A stretch of DNA of 64,000 nucleotides from Planococcus wigleyi. GTDB lineage: Bacteria; Bacillota; Bacilli; Bacillales_A; Planococcaceae. Below, in pieces: positions 1 to 8,204 of the stretch. Positions within the stretch are counted from its first letter, which is position 1; every line of letters starts with the position of its first letter. The stretch spans positions 310,001 to 374,000 of the forward strand of contig NZ_JACSPU010000003.1 in NCBI RefSeq assembly GCF_014836985.1, written 5' to 3'. The translations under genes were made by a program, and so were the position numbers. The notes beneath the pieces were generated by a model, which was given only the letters and a program-made list of their open reading frames with translations, did not search any database and was not told the DNA's origin.

Positions 1-580
1 TGAGCGGGTAGGTTTGGCCATTTACTTCAAAATCCTCGAAGTTCATGTCGACCATTTTAGTGGTGTTGTAAAGGCCATAAGGCGCGCTGAAAGTAGAGGA
101 ATAGGCGGCAAGGCTTTTTTCCACTTCCGGATGCAGCTGGTGGGGTTTTCGGCGCAGCAATTTCTCCAAAAACACGTGGAATTCTTCAGATTCCTGCATC
201 GCCTGTTCCAACGTTTCTTTCGGCAGCTCGAGAAGTTCGCTGTTGATGAAAGACAGCTTGCTGCTGATTTTGGCAGCGGCTGCGCCGAATTTGCTGGACT
301 GTAGTTGAACCTCGTTATTGGTTTGGTCTGTGCTGATCGTTAAACTGGCATAAGTGCTCAGCGGCACTAACTTTTCCAAGAAGGCCACGTAATCCGTTAA
401 AGCCTGAATGGCAGAAGAAGCATCTACAATAGTGCCTTGTGCTTTTTTACTGAGAGCATCTGCATCTTGCTCTAAGCTTTCCAAAGCCTGATCAAATTCT
501 TCAGAACTTGAAAATAAACTCGACAAATCCCAAGTCTCTTCAACCGGGACAGCTGAACGTGCAGGTAAACTTTTAACCAT
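1..580 (-). CDS. pepF: Oligoendopeptidase F, N-terminal part (gene runs off the left edge)
   Basis: About 193 codons are visible on the minus strand, from an ATG at 580 with AGAGGAGAG about 6 bases upstream; the 3' end lies outside the window. The translation begins MVKSLPARSAVPVEETWDLS and continues with an alpha-helical segment typical of the M3 oligopeptidase F N-terminus (PVEETWDLSSLF, later SAPYGLYNTTKMVD). The family are cytoplasmic zinc metallopeptidases that hydrolyse short peptides. The HEXXH zinc site lies in the C-terminal part and is not in this window, so catalytic competence cannot be judged. The gene diverges from a 640-base region without a convincing gene. Confidence 0.85.
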   Translation of the reverse strand, partial: MVKSLPARSAVPVEETWDLSSLFSSSEEFDQALESLEQDADALSKKAQGTIVDASSAIQALTDYVAFLEKLVPLSTYASLTISTDQTNNEVQLQSSKFGAAAAKISSKLSFINSELLELPKETLEQAMQESEEFHVFLEKLLRRKPHQLHPEVEKSLAAYSSTFSAPYGLYNTTKMVDMNFEDFEVNGQTYPL

Positions 581-1222
581 ATGATCTCTCCTCTATGTAT
601 TACGGAATTCGAACTAATTATCAGTATAGAGGCTGGATAAGAAAAAGTAAAAATATTCTTCAGAATTTAATAAAAATTTTAGAAAAAAAGGTTTATATTT
701 ATGGAGAAGGTGGGTACTATAACAATACAAGGCGGAATCACCGTCGGAAGAATACGACTGGATTCGATCCAGAATCGCCTTCAGACGAGAAACTGCACAG
801 CCTTGGCGGGAAATTTGCTTTACTGACGATATTCACTCTTGTCAGGGACCATTGTTATTCGGGTTTCTATCCGGAAAGTGTTTCAAACAGTAAGCCGTAA
901 GTTTTTTGTGGAAGTGCAATTGAAAGCCTGACTGCAGAACCAAAAAATTCACTGAGATGTATATGTGAACCTTATTGCCCTATCGGCAAGTGACAGTCAG
1001 CGCAACTAAACTGCAATGACGAGAGTTTCGTATTCGTCAGAGATGTACAGTTTGTAGGAAGAATTTAATAAAATTTTCCGCGTGCAAAAAATCCCTCAGG
1101 ATTTTCGAGGGATGGAAAAAGGAAAAGCATGATCTGATGAAAAGGATCATGCTTTTTCCTTTGTCTGATGAAAAGCGTTAATGTCTCTGGATTACATACT
1201 TCAATGAAATGAGGAAAAAAAC
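581..1222. other. Long intergenic region, no convincing gene
   Basis: This 640-base stretch lies between divergent pepF and the hotdog gene. Open frames here (595-900, and a 41-codon frame from 702) lack a good ribosome binding site and family resemblance. The first half is AT-rich; near its end are two hairpins (about 1091-1112 and 1117-1162). Because no gene on the plus strand precedes the second hairpin, it may end a small RNA, or simply end readthrough. Nothing else is recognised. Confidence 0.5.
1117..1162 (+). terminator. Orphan terminator-like hairpin
   Basis: Near-perfect inverted repeat (AAAGGAAAAGCATGATC with GATCATGCTTTTTCCTTT) with a T-rich 3' arm, just upstream of the hotdog gene. 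A smaller ATCCCTC/GAGGGAT hairpin precedes it at about 1091-1112. No plus-strand gene lies upstream within the window, so what it terminates is unknown. Confidence 0.5.
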
Positions 1223-1702
1223 ATGGAAAAACAGTTAGTAAATGCGATACAGGATGAATATGCAGAAGAATTTGCCTGGTGTTACGGCTGCGGCCGCCTC
1301 AATAAAGAAGGGCACCAGTTCCGCACCGCATGGGACGGCGAAGAAACAGTCACTTTGTATGAACCAAAGCAAGCGCATACAGCGATTCCCGGTTTCGTAT
1401 ACGGTGGATTGATCGCTTCGCTGGTGGATTGCCACGGGACAGGTTCGGCTTCATTGGCACTTCACCGGAAAAATGGTTTTGAGCCGGGGAGCGGGGAAGA
1501 ACCCCCGCGTTTTGTTACAGCTAGTTTGCATGTGGATTACTTGAAGCCGACGCCTCATGGAGTTGTCTTGAAGGCAGTGGGCACTGTGGAAGAGATTCAT
1601 CCCAAAAAGTTTAAAGTGGCAGTGAAAGTATATGCAGATGAAGCGCTATGTGCGACAGGAGAAGTCGCAGCAGTTGTCATGCCTGCTTCTTTCGCTAAAT
1701 GA
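1223..1702 (+). CDS. PaaI-family hotdog-fold thioesterase
   Basis: 159 residues, ATG preceded by ATGAGGAAA. The protein reads as a single hotdog domain of the PaaI/YbgC superfamily: an N-terminal WCYGCGRLNKEGH segment, then GFVYGGLIASLVDCHGTGSA (the hotdog helix with the acidic residue expected at the active site), and a C-terminal sheet with TASLHVDYLKPTP. Such proteins hydrolyse acyl-CoA thioesters in the cytoplasm; the substrate cannot be told from sequence. The paired cysteines near residue 20 (CYGC) are typical of a subgroup of uncharacterised members. It is monocistronic, with the next gene 156 bases downstream. Confidence 0.8.
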   Translation: MEKQLVNAIQDEYAEEFAWCYGCGRLNKEGHQFRTAWDGEETVTLYEPKQAHTAIPGFVYGGLIASLVDCHGTGSASLALHRKNGFEPGSGEEPPRFVTASLHVDYLKPTPHGVVLKAVGTVEEIHPKKFKVAVKVYADEALCATGEVAAVVMPASFAK

Positions 1703-1857
1703 TGGAAGGGTCCTTTCCAGGGAAGAAGATAAAGTCTAGTTTACTGGTAAGAATATCTTGGATTATTGTATACTGATTTTATTCTAGAAGATTGAATTTT
1801 GTGAGCAGCACCATAAGGAAAAGCGTTTAAAGCGCTTCACATCTGGGAGGATACGGC

Positions 1858-2808
1858 ATGTCTGAGAAAATTTACGTTATACATGAAAACGAAGAATGGA
1901 CTAACCATCTTTTTAAACGGCTCGATGAATTGGGGCTCCCTTATGAAGATTGGTTTATTAACGAAACCTTGGTTGATTTGAATGAAACACCGCCGGAAGG
2001 CGTATTTTACAGTCGTATGAGCGCTTCTTCGCACACTAGAGGGCATCGTTTTGCGCCTGAAATGACTGAATCTGTGCTGGCTTGGCTGGAACATCATGGC
2101 CGTACGGTTTTTAACGGCAGCCGTGCCCTGCGACTTGAAGTCAGCAAAGTCAACCAATACATGGCATTGAATGCAGCGGGAATCCGGACGCCGAAAACGA
2201 TTGCGGCAAACGGCAAAGAGCAGATTTTGAAAGCTGCTGAAAAAATGGCTGTCCCGTCATTCATCACCAAACATAATCGGGCGGGCAAAGGATTGGGTGT
2301 GCGTTTGTTCCATTCACTTGAAGCGTTGAAGGAATATGTTGATGGCCCTGAATTTGAACCGTCCATTGATGGAATTACCTTGATCCAGGAGTATATTCAG
2401 GCACCACAACCTTTTATCACGCGCTGTGAATTTGTCGGCGGAAAATTTGTCTACGCAGTTCAAGTGGATACTTCAGAAGGATTTGAACTATGCCCAGCAG
2501 ATGCCTGCCGCATCGACGACTTGTTCTGTCCGGTAGGAGAAGAAGCTGAAGAAAAACCGAAGTTCCAAGTGATTAATGGGTTTGATGATCCGATCTTGAA
2601 AAAATACGAAGCGTTCCTGAGCAGCAACGGAATTGATGTGGCCGGTATTGAATTTATCCGCAACGCTGAAGGGGAAATCTTTACGTATGATGTCAACACC
2701 AATACGAATTACAATGCCGATGCAGAAGCAGTGGCTGGAAAATTTGGCATGCTCGAGCTTGCTGAATTTCTTGGGCGAGCATTAAAAGACATGAAACTGC
2801 CTGTCTAA
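1858..2808 (+). CDS. RimK-like ATP-grasp ligase
   Basis: 316 residues, ATG with TGGGAGG upstream. Residues about 85-300 form an ATP-grasp fold: the ATP-binding lysine segment FITKHNRAGKGLGVRLF, the IQEYIQ hinge, and the metal-binding end VNTNTNYNADAEA. This resembles RimK-type alpha-L-glutamate ligases, which join amino acids to proteins or small molecules using ATP. The N-terminal 80 residues are a pre-ATP-grasp domain. The acceptor substrate is not recognisable and no modification target lies nearby. The gene ends in its own terminator at 2817-2856, so it is a single-gene unit. Confidence 0.75.
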   Translation: MSEKIYVIHENEEWTNHLFKRLDELGLPYEDWFINETLVDLNETPPEGVFYSRMSASSHTRGHRFAPEMTESVLAWLEHHGRTVFNGSRALRLEVSKVNQYMALNAAGIRTPKTIAANGKEQILKAAEKMAVPSFITKHNRAGKGLGVRLFHSLEALKEYVDGPEFEPSIDGITLIQEYIQAPQPFITRCEFVGGKFVYAVQVDTSEGFELCPADACRIDDLFCPVGEEAEEKPKFQVINGFDDPILKKYEAFLSSNGIDVAGIEFIRNAEGEIFTYDVNTNTNYNADAEAVAGKFGMLELAEFLGRALKDMKLPV

Positions 2809-2816
2809 CAAAGAAT

Positions 2817-2856
2817 GGCGGCTGTCGATTCATTAGAGAAAGCCGCCTCTTTTGTT
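2817..2856 (+). terminator. Terminator of the ATP-grasp gene
   Basis: GGCGGCT pairs with AGCCGCC across an 17-base loop and is followed by TCTTTTGTTT. It begins 8 bases after the upstream stop codon. An open frame starting inside this hairpin (ATG at 2815) is therefore unlikely to be the real start of the next gene. Confidence 0.85.
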
Positions 2857-2913
2857 TACAAAGGGCTGAGCAAGGGGAAAATTCAGTTAAGGAAAATCAC
2901 AAAGGGGTGTTTG

Positions 2914-3117
2914 ATGGTGGTGGAAGAGAGAAAAGAAGAAGAATTGGCAGAACGTCCAGAGCCTGTAGAAGCCGAAGAAGCGGAAGGCGCTGAACCGGTC
3001 GAAGATGATTCGAAGTTCGATAAAATCTACAGCAATGTAGCATCCAACCGGTATGAGAACTTGCGCACGAGCTATATTGAAAACAAAGCCAAAGAACTGC
3101 GGAAACGCAAAAAATAA
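2914..3117 (+). CDS. Small acidic/charged hypothetical protein
   Basis: 67 residues from ATG 2914; AAAGGGGTG lies 5-7 bases upstream. The frame is open back to 2815, but that upstream part lies in the preceding terminator, so the internal start is preferred. The N-terminal half is very acidic (runs of Glu with Pro and Ala), and the C-terminal half is basic with a TSYIENKAKELRKRKK tail, predicted helical. No cysteine, signal peptide or membrane segment is present. I do not recognise the family; the length and composition suit a cytoplasmic small protein. It ends at a convergent bidirectional terminator. Confidence 0.6.
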   Translation: MVVEERKEEELAERPEPVEAEEAEGAEPVEDDSKFDKIYSNVASNRYENLRTSYIENKAKELRKRKK

Positions 3118-3155
3118 AAGATCGAAGTGCGCAAGCACTCGATCTTTTATTTTTT
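3116..3155. terminator. Bidirectional terminator between convergent genes
   Basis: AAAAGATCGAAGTGC pairs with GCACTCGATCTTTT (one mismatch), flanked by an A-run and a T-run, so it can end transcription from both sides: the 67-residue gene and the minus-strand gene ending at 3147. Confidence 0.85.
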
Positions 3156-3443
3156 AGGGAACTTGTCAATTTCTTCAGAAACGACAAAAGCCAGATCATC
3201 ATTTCCAAACATCTGCAGGACATCGAGCAACGTTTCGTGGTCGATTTCCAGTTCTTCTGTACCTGCTTGCTCGATGGCAGCAGACAGAACGGGGCTTTGC
3301 AATTGTCCGGGATAGGCACGCTGGTATAGTTCAGCGGCGTCCAATTGATGGTTCATGCACCATTGAACAAAAAGTTGGACCATCACTTCTTCATCCTGCT
3401 GGTATTTTTTTATGATGTATTCGTCTCTATTTTCGTTGTCCAT
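3147..3443 (-). CDS. Hypothetical protein, 98 residues
   Basis: Acidic, soluble and mostly helical protein (MDNENRDEYIIKKYQQDEE at the start). The minus-strand start at 3443 is preceded by GGAGGTTCC. No membrane segment, signal or metal motif is visible, and I do not recognise the family. It is a single gene that ends in the shared terminator with its convergent neighbour; the divergent upstream neighbour is the 225-residue gene at 3573. Confidence 0.65.
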   Translation of the reverse strand: MDNENRDEYIIKKYQQDEEVMVQLFVQWCMNHQLDAAELYQRAYPGQLQSPVLSAAIEQAGTEELEIDHETLLDVLQMFGNDDLAFVVSEEIDKFPKK

Positions 3444-3572
3444 GTATAGGAACCTCCATCACTAATCGTTTTGTGATAGTAGCATACCAAACAATTCAAG
3501 TGCTTGCATGGACTTCTACCCATTTTTCCTCTAGAATGAAGCCATGGCAATGACAGTATCGGAGGGCAAATT

Positions 3573-4250
3573 ATGAAATTACTTCAAGTAAGAAAAGGAC
3601 AATTCGTCTATTACCAAAATGAATTGCACAAAGTGTATTCTGTAAAACCGTTGGCTAAAAAGTCGGTGCTGATGTTCCGCATCAAGGATATGGAGCAAGT
3701 CGCCAGCAAGGCTGAAGAAGTCACGTTCTACAAACCGAAACATATGGATTCTTTCCTATTTTTTGGTGCTAGGTACACGTTGCATGAAGACCGTCCGGCA
3801 GAAGAAGGCGGCTATATCTTAATCACTAAACCGGATCCTGATTATATGGATCATTATTCATTGAATGAATTCGAAAAAGTGGAATCTGTTGAAGGCAAGA
3901 ATGTCATCACCACTCGCCAAAACACAGTGAAATCGAGAGAATTTCTCGTTATGGTGTCTGGAGAAGAACAGGGCAGCAACGATATCGTCTACTTGGATAA
4001 GTCAAAAGTTTCAGCTGAACAGCTGGAGCAGGACTCTCAGCTAGAAGAAGTGTTGCGTGAAAAGAATGCGGTCCGTCCGTCTATCGGGGATGTTTATTTG
4101 AACCTCGATAACACTGGGACAGCAATGGTAGTAGCAATTGCCGGAGAAGAAGTGACACTTGGAACCGGGGAACGCATTACGTTCCATGAATTGTATAAAG
4201 CAGATAACTGGAGTTATCTATACAATATCAACGATGGCGAATTCAGATAA
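3573..4250 (+). CDS. Hypothetical protein with EF-P/KOW-like N-terminus
   Basis: 225 residues, ATG with CGGAGGGC upstream. The first 60 residues (KGQFVYYQNELHKVYSVKPL) resemble the small beta-barrel at the start of EF-P/KOW proteins, and a similar barrel-like stretch appears near residues 165-215 (IGDVYLNLDNTGTAMVVA). The middle is beta-rich and charged. No catalytic motif, signal peptide or membrane helix is seen. I do not recognise a named family; the EF-P comparison is only a fold impression. The gene ends in a strong terminator at 4261-4290. Confidence 0.6.
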   Translation: MKLLQVRKGQFVYYQNELHKVYSVKPLAKKSVLMFRIKDMEQVASKAEEVTFYKPKHMDSFLFFGARYTLHEDRPAEEGGYILITKPDPDYMDHYSLNEFEKVESVEGKNVITTRQNTVKSREFLVMVSGEEQGSNDIVYLDKSKVSAEQLEQDSQLEEVLREKNAVRPSIGDVYLNLDNTGTAMVVAIAGEEVTLGTGERITFHELYKADNWSYLYNINDGEFR

Positions 4251-4260
4251 AAATCAACAA

Positions 4261-4290
4261 AAGGCGATCCTCCAAGGATCGCCTTTTTTT
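4261..4290. terminator. Bidirectional terminator
   Basis: AAGGCGATCC and GGATCGCCTT form a perfect stem with a 5-base loop followed by a run of T. It separates the gene ending at 4250 from the convergent aldo/keto reductase ending at 4295. Confidence 0.9.
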
Positions 4291-4294
4291 TGGA

Positions 4295-5230
4295 TTAATC
4301 TTTAAAAATAGAACCGATTTCCAAAATTTCTTCTGTGCTCAATTGGACGTCGAGTGCACTTAAGTTCGACAATACCTGATCGGCACGTTTAGCACCGGGA
4401 ATCACGCCATCAATTTCGGGGCGTGCCAAATACCAGGCCAAGACGATGTGTGCTGTTTCCGTACCTTTGGCTTCTGCAATGTTCTTTAGTTTTCGTACCT
4501 TCTCCAAGTTGCGCTCAAATTCTTCTCCTTGAAGATGGGGCATGTTTGTCCGCAAATCATCAAAAGTTTTATTTTTATCGTATTTCCCCGCCAACAAGCC
4601 GGCCGCAAAAGGGAAGTAAGGAACGTAGGAAATTCCATGTTCTTTTACATAAGGGAAATAATCTTCTTCAGCCTGACGCTTCAAGAGATTGTACTCGCCT
4701 TGAAAAACATCTACGTAACCGTCTTTATTGGCATCCTTTAATTGATCCATGGAGAAATTGGAAACGCCGATCGAACGGATTTTTCCTTCTTCCTTCAAGC
4801 GCTGCAATGCACCGACTGCTTCAGCTTTCGGTGTTTGCTTATCGGGAAAATGGATATAGAACAAGTCAATATAATCAGTCTGAAGGCGCTTCAGGCTGTC
4901 TTCTACCGTCTGCTTCAAAAAAGCGGGTGAGTTATCGGTGACATGCTTATCGCCTTGGCGTCGCTGCGCTCCTTTGGTGGCAACCACCAGTTCCTGGCGA
5001 GCTCCGGATTCCTGCAGTACTTCACCTAACAATTCCTCTGAGCGGCCATAGCCGTAGGAATAAGCAGTATCAATAAAGTTCAACCCATTATCGATGCCGG
5101 CGTGAACCAGCTCTTTGCCGGTGTCTTCGTTTAAATCCGGATAAAGATTATGTCCGCCCACAGCATTGATGCCGAGGCCGATCGGATTGATGTATAAGCC
5201 TGTTTTTCCAAGTTGTGTCTTTTCAGTCAT
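4295..5230 (-). CDS. Aldo/keto reductase
   Basis: 311 residues from ATG 5230, which has AAGGAGC about 10 bases upstream; an in-frame start 13 codons earlier lacks such a site. The protein is an NADPH-dependent (beta/alpha)8 barrel oxidoreductase. The catalytic tetrad is visible: Asp and Tyr in [18 protein letters not shown], Lys in VVATKG, and His in FYIHFPD. The C-terminal [13 protein letters not shown] holds the nucleotide-phosphate-binding segment. It resembles the YajO/IolS type that reduces aldehydes or sugars; the substrate is not known. It is monocistronic. Confidence 0.9.
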   Translation of the reverse strand: MTEKTQLGKTGLYINPIGLGINAVGGHNLYPDLNEDTGKELVHAGIDNGLNFIDTAYSYGYGRSEELLGEVLQESGARQELVVATKGAQRRQGDKHVTDNSPAFLKQTVEDSLKRLQTDYIDLFYIHFPDKQTPKAEAVGALQRLKEEGKIRSIGVSNFSMDQLKDANKDGYVDVFQGEYNLLKRQAEEDYFPYVKEHGISYVPYFPFAAGLLAGKYDKNKTFDDLRTNMPHLQGEEFERNLEKVRKLKNIAEAKGTETAHIVLAWYLARPEIDGVIPGAKRADQVLSNLSALDVQLSTEEILEIGSIFKD

Positions 5231-5320
5231 GAATAGTCCAGCTCCTTTGAATAAGTCTGTTTTTATCATAACATTCTAAAATTTGCGGGCGAAAGATAAC
5301 GCTCAGAAAAGACGATCCAG

Positions 5321-6592
5321 TTAAAGAGGGCGGAGTGCCTGGGTGGAATCAATAAAGACGAAGGCGTCATAGCGCTGCGACATTTTTGAAGGGACGTAAT
5401 TGCCGTAGGCTTCATGTTCCGGGTTATAGACGACGCCGATTGCACGGTGGCCGACCCAACGATCAAAAAGAGCGAAATTCTCCGAATGGAACAATAGGAA
5501 TTTATTGAAAGCGCCGGTTCGGTGCAGAACATCTTCCCACGTATTGGGGGTGGCAGGCGGGATTGTCATTTTTTCGGCCGGATCTCCCCAGGAAGGAGCG
5601 GCAATGACCGTTCCGGAATGAGTCCCGAAGCCTACTGCATAAACATCTTCTAAGCGGTTTTGTTCACGCAGAATCTGCCCGACATTGGTCATCCCTTCCT
5701 TTCTCATATCCGTGGCACTGGCATCGCCGATGTGGGTGTTATGCTCCCAAATGATGATTTTTGCCTCTCTGCCATGATAATCCCGAATTTCGTTGATCGC
5801 TTCCACCATATGTTCATCGCGAATATTCCAGGACATTTCACCGCTTTGCATCATGGCCCGGTAATAGTCTTCCGCGTTTTTCAGGACTAAGGCATTGATC
5901 TTCAAATTCAAATCACTTTCATATTCATTCTTGTACAGGTCTTCGTTCGATCGTATAGAGGCCAGCAATTTTGTCACTTCCTCCACACATGTCTTGGAAA
6001 AGTCTGCGGCAGCCACCGCATAATTTTCGGGTTCCCGGTTAAAGGGCTCAAAGCAGGCGAATGCTTCTTTTGCCAATTCACTATCCCCGCCGGACGGATT
6101 GGTTTTTGAAAGATAATGGACCACTTCTTCCATGGATTCCCACAGGCTATATACGTCAATGCCGTAAAAACCGACTTTTTGGGAAGCTGCTTGATTGTGC
6201 TTTTTCAGCCAGCTGACAAAGTCAGCGATTTCTTCATTGGCCCACATCCAAGTCGGCCATCTGGTAAAAGCCTCAAGCGTTTCAGCCGACTTTTTTTCAT
6301 TCCGCTCAAATCCTTTGATATAGCGGTTCACCTGCTGGCAGGAAGGCCAATCGCCCTCAACGGCAATCAGCGAAAAGCCTTTTTCCAAAATTAATCTTTT
6401 GGTCAAAGCTGCCCGCCATGTATAAAATTCGGATGTTCCATGTGTCGCTTCTCCCAGAAGAACAAACTTCGCGTCGCCGATCGCTTCTAAAAGAGGCGTC
6501 AACTCTTCAACTGAATGGAAGGGCTGTGCATGCATTTTGACGGCTTCCTCAAGCGATATCTTCACCTGTTCCAACCCCTTTTTACTGTTCAT
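5321..6592 (-). CDS. Erythromycin-esterase-family protein
   Basis: 423 residues from ATG 6592; the ribosome binding site is weak (CACGGGG). An in-frame start 15 codons upstream exists but falls close to the neighbour's terminator. The erythromycin esterase family fold is indicated by FVLLGEATHGTSEFYTWRA near residue 45, AVEGDWPSC, FYGIDVYSLW, and IIWEHNTHIGDA with the conserved His. Members include Ere macrolide esterases and many with succinoglycan-like or unknown roles, so macrolide resistance should not be assumed. The gene lies downstream of a GNAT gene but is separated from it by a terminator. Confidence 0.85.
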   Translation of the reverse strand: MNSKKGLEQVKISLEEAVKMHAQPFHSVEELTPLLEAIGDAKFVLLGEATHGTSEFYTWRAALTKRLILEKGFSLIAVEGDWPSCQQVNRYIKGFERNEKKSAETLEAFTRWPTWMWANEEIADFVSWLKKHNQAASQKVGFYGIDVYSLWESMEEVVHYLSKTNPSGGDSELAKEAFACFEPFNREPENYAVAAADFSKTCVEEVTKLLASIRSNEDLYKNEYESDLNLKINALVLKNAEDYYRAMMQSGEMSWNIRDEHMVEAINEIRDYHGREAKIIIWEHNTHIGDASATDMRKEGMTNVGQILREQNRLEDVYAVGFGTHSGTVIAAPSWGDPAEKMTIPPATPNTWEDVLHRTGAFNKFLLFHSENFALFDRWVGHRAIGVVYNPEHEAYGNYVPSKMSQRYDAFVFIDSTQALRPL

Positions 6593-6624
6593 GTTCCCCG
6601 TGGTGAAACTCTCAAACAAAGACA

Positions 6625-6656
6625 AAAGAAAAAGCATCCGCTTTATGCGGATGCTC
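6625..6656 (-). terminator. Terminator of the GNAT gene
   Basis: AGCATCCGC and GCGGATGCT form the stem; on the minus strand it is followed by TTTTTCTTTTG. It lies directly after the GNAT stop codon at 6659 and before the esterase-like gene. Confidence 0.85.
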
Positions 6657-6658
6657 TC

Positions 6659-6928
6659 TTATTTAGCCAGGACGTCTTGGAATTCAGGTGTTTTTTCAAT
6701 AACGCCGTTTGCAAATGGGCATTGAGGATCGATTGTTTTGTTTTCGCTGCGTGCGAACTCAACGACCTGTGAGACTAATTTTTTGCCGATTCCTTGGCCC
6801 TCCAATTTAGGGGATACCTCGGTATGGTCGACGGTCAATACGTCCCCATTTTCTACATAACTCAGGTAAGCCAGTTCTTCGGAATTCTCCACAGCCGAGA
6901 ATTTATTGTTTTCATGTTTGAAATCCAC
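6659..6928 (-). CDS. Small GNAT acetyltransferase, YjdJ type
   Basis: 89 residues with a GGAGGCAAC site upstream. It matches the minimal GNAT domain of the YjdJ/COG2388 group: LAYLSYVENGDVLTVDHTEV, followed by the acetyl-CoA-binding loop EGQGIGKKLVSQVVEFAR and the C-terminal DPQCPFANGVIEKTPEF with its conserved Cys. These proteins are about half the size of normal GNATs and their substrate is unknown. It is a one-gene unit, transcribed divergently from the catalase-like gene. Confidence 0.88.
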   Translation of the reverse strand: MDFKHENNKFSAVENSEELAYLSYVENGDVLTVDHTEVSPKLEGQGIGKKLVSQVVEFARSENKTIDPQCPFANGVIEKTPEFQDVLAK

Positions 6929-7092
6929 TGATGTTGCCTCCTTTAGTTTGTATGATGCGTTCTTTTTTTGTATTCCCTTTCTAATATAGAATATTCAATC
7001 CCAATGAAGAAATTATATTGCGGGAAAAATAGATATACAGATTTACTCCTTGTGTAAACAGGGTATGGATTCTCATGAAGAGGTGATAAGGA

Positions 7093-8007
7093 ATGAAAAA
7101 GTCGCAGTTAGCAGAAACAGCCATTGACCGAATTGAAAAGGTATTTGGCACACATCAAGGGCACCGAAGAGCCCATGCCAGAGGGAAAAGTTACCGAGCC
7201 CGTTTTACAGCGACAGGTTCCGCCAGTGAGTTGACAACAGCATCGCATCTGCAAAAAGGGGAAAGCAGAGCTTTTGTTCGTTTTTCGCATTTCTCTCCAG
7301 ACCCGACATGGGCAGATGCAATGTCTCCAGTCAAAGGAATGGCCGTCCAATTCGAATTGGCGAACGGAGAGGCGACCAATATCGTGGGTGTCACGTCTCC
7401 CATTTTCTTTGCAAAAACACCCGAAATTTTCACAGAAATGCTGGGTGTCGCAAAATCGTTCAAGAAAGGCAAGCCCAGCATAACGGAACTGGCAGGCTTG
7501 CTGAAAGATTATCCGGAAAGTGGAGCGATGCTCAACAACATCCGCAAAATGCAGGCACCGGCCAGTTTTGCGACCGGCCAGTATAACTCGGTCCATGCTT
7601 TTTATTTTATTGATCTAAAAGGCCAGCGCCGACCTGTTAAATACTTGTGGGAACCAGAAGAAGCAGTGGAAACCCTGTCGCCGCTCGATGCCGTTAAATT
7701 GCCAGTCGGTTCTTTTGAAGCGGATATTGAGGACCGGATTGCAAAAGGCCCAGTGAATTTCCGTCTGGATGTCATTTTGGGGCAACCGGAAGATCCTACA
7801 GACGATCCGACAAAAGAATGGCCGGACGACCGGGAAAAGCTGACGATCGGTTATTTGGCGATCGTGGAAGAGGCGCCGGAAGCGGACGAGATTGTTTTTG
7901 ATCCGACGCTTGTTACGGAAGGCATTGCATGTTCAGAAGACCGTATTCTAAACTTCCGCCACGACGCGTACAGAATTTCCCACCAACGAAGAATGTCCGA
8001 GCAGTAA
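7093..8007 (+). CDS. Catalase-family heme peroxidase (mini-catalase)
   Basis: 304 residues, ATG with AAGAGGTGATAAGG upstream. This is the short SrpA-like catalase form, lacking the C-terminal domain of standard catalases. The distal heme His is in HRRAHARG (His28), the Asn in EATNIVGVTSPIFF, and the proximal Tyr ligand in NFRHDAYRISHQRR at the C-terminus (RxxxY-type). Such enzymes mainly act as heme peroxidases consuming hydrogen peroxide or organic peroxides in the cytoplasm. A GGGTAT hexamer at 7061-7066 could be part of a stress promoter, but no good partner hexamer is seen. The gene ends with its own terminator. Confidence 0.88.
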   Translation: MKKSQLAETAIDRIEKVFGTHQGHRRAHARGKSYRARFTATGSASELTTASHLQKGESRAFVRFSHFSPDPTWADAMSPVKGMAVQFELANGEATNIVGVTSPIFFAKTPEIFTEMLGVAKSFKKGKPSITELAGLLKDYPESGAMLNNIRKMQAPASFATGQYNSVHAFYFIDLKGQRRPVKYLWEPEEAVETLSPLDAVKLPVGSFEADIEDRIAKGPVNFRLDVILGQPEDPTDDPTKEWPDDREKLTIGYLAIVEEAPEADEIVFDPTLVTEGIACSEDRILNFRHDAYRISHQRRMSEQ

Positions 8008-8010
8008 AAA

Positions 8011-8044
8011 ACGCACAGCCCAATTTTAAGGGCTGTGCGTTTTA
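8011..8044 (+). terminator. Terminator of the mini-catalase gene
   Basis: Perfect stem ACGCACAGCCC/GGGCTGTGCGT with an 8-base loop, followed by TTTT, directly after the stop codon. Confidence 0.9.
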
Positions 8045-8065
8045 AGTCATTTTCTACTTTTAGGT

Positions 8066-8204
8066 GCTTGCGCTTTTCTTATTGTCCAGACTCCAGCAGC
8101 CAGCCTCTCGAGTCGCTTCAGCCTTACCAGCAATGGCAAAGACCGCCATTACCGATAAGGCTTCCAGCGCTTGTCGAGGCTAAACGGCTGCTTGCGCTTT
8201 TCTT
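8066..8204. repeat. Structured intergenic repeat, copy A (type 1)
   Basis: An element of about 140 bp bounded at each end by the box GCTTGCGCTTTTCTT. The inside is an imperfect inverted repeat: GCCTC..CGA and AGCCTTA on the left pair with TAAGGCT and TCGAGGC on the right. Related copies are at 34745-34886, 34871-35010 and 62580-62716. It ends inside the stop codon region of the minus-strand glutamate dehydrogenase, so it would sit in that gene's 3' untranslated region. Confidence 0.8.

Noticed and set aside
702-830. Possible 41-codon ORF (MEKVGTITIQGG...)
   Set aside because: Weak upstream AAGG only, short, and no supporting conservation visible; kept as a note for the gene-free region.
595-900. 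Open frame of 101 codons after pepF
   Set aside because: No ribosome binding site before the ATG, repetitive low-complexity composition, and no family resemblance; it lies in the divergent pepF promoter region.
1800-1857. AAGCGTTTAAAGCGCTT resembling a cre site before the ATP-grasp gene
   Set aside because: Lacks the TG at the start of the cre pattern and has a shifted CG; more likely chance.
2815-2913. Upstream part of the frame leading to the 67-residue gene
   Set aside because: It runs through the terminator hairpin of the ATP-grasp gene; the ATG at 2914 has the ribosome binding site.
4423-4941. 172-codon frame on the plus strand inside the aldo/keto reductase
   Set aside because: Antisense to a gene with full catalytic motifs; no ribosome binding site and no family match.
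5321-6592. Calling the erythromycin-esterase-like gene a macrolide resistance gene
   Set aside because: Most members of this family in environmental Bacillales are not resistance enzymes; no mobile context or regulator is present.
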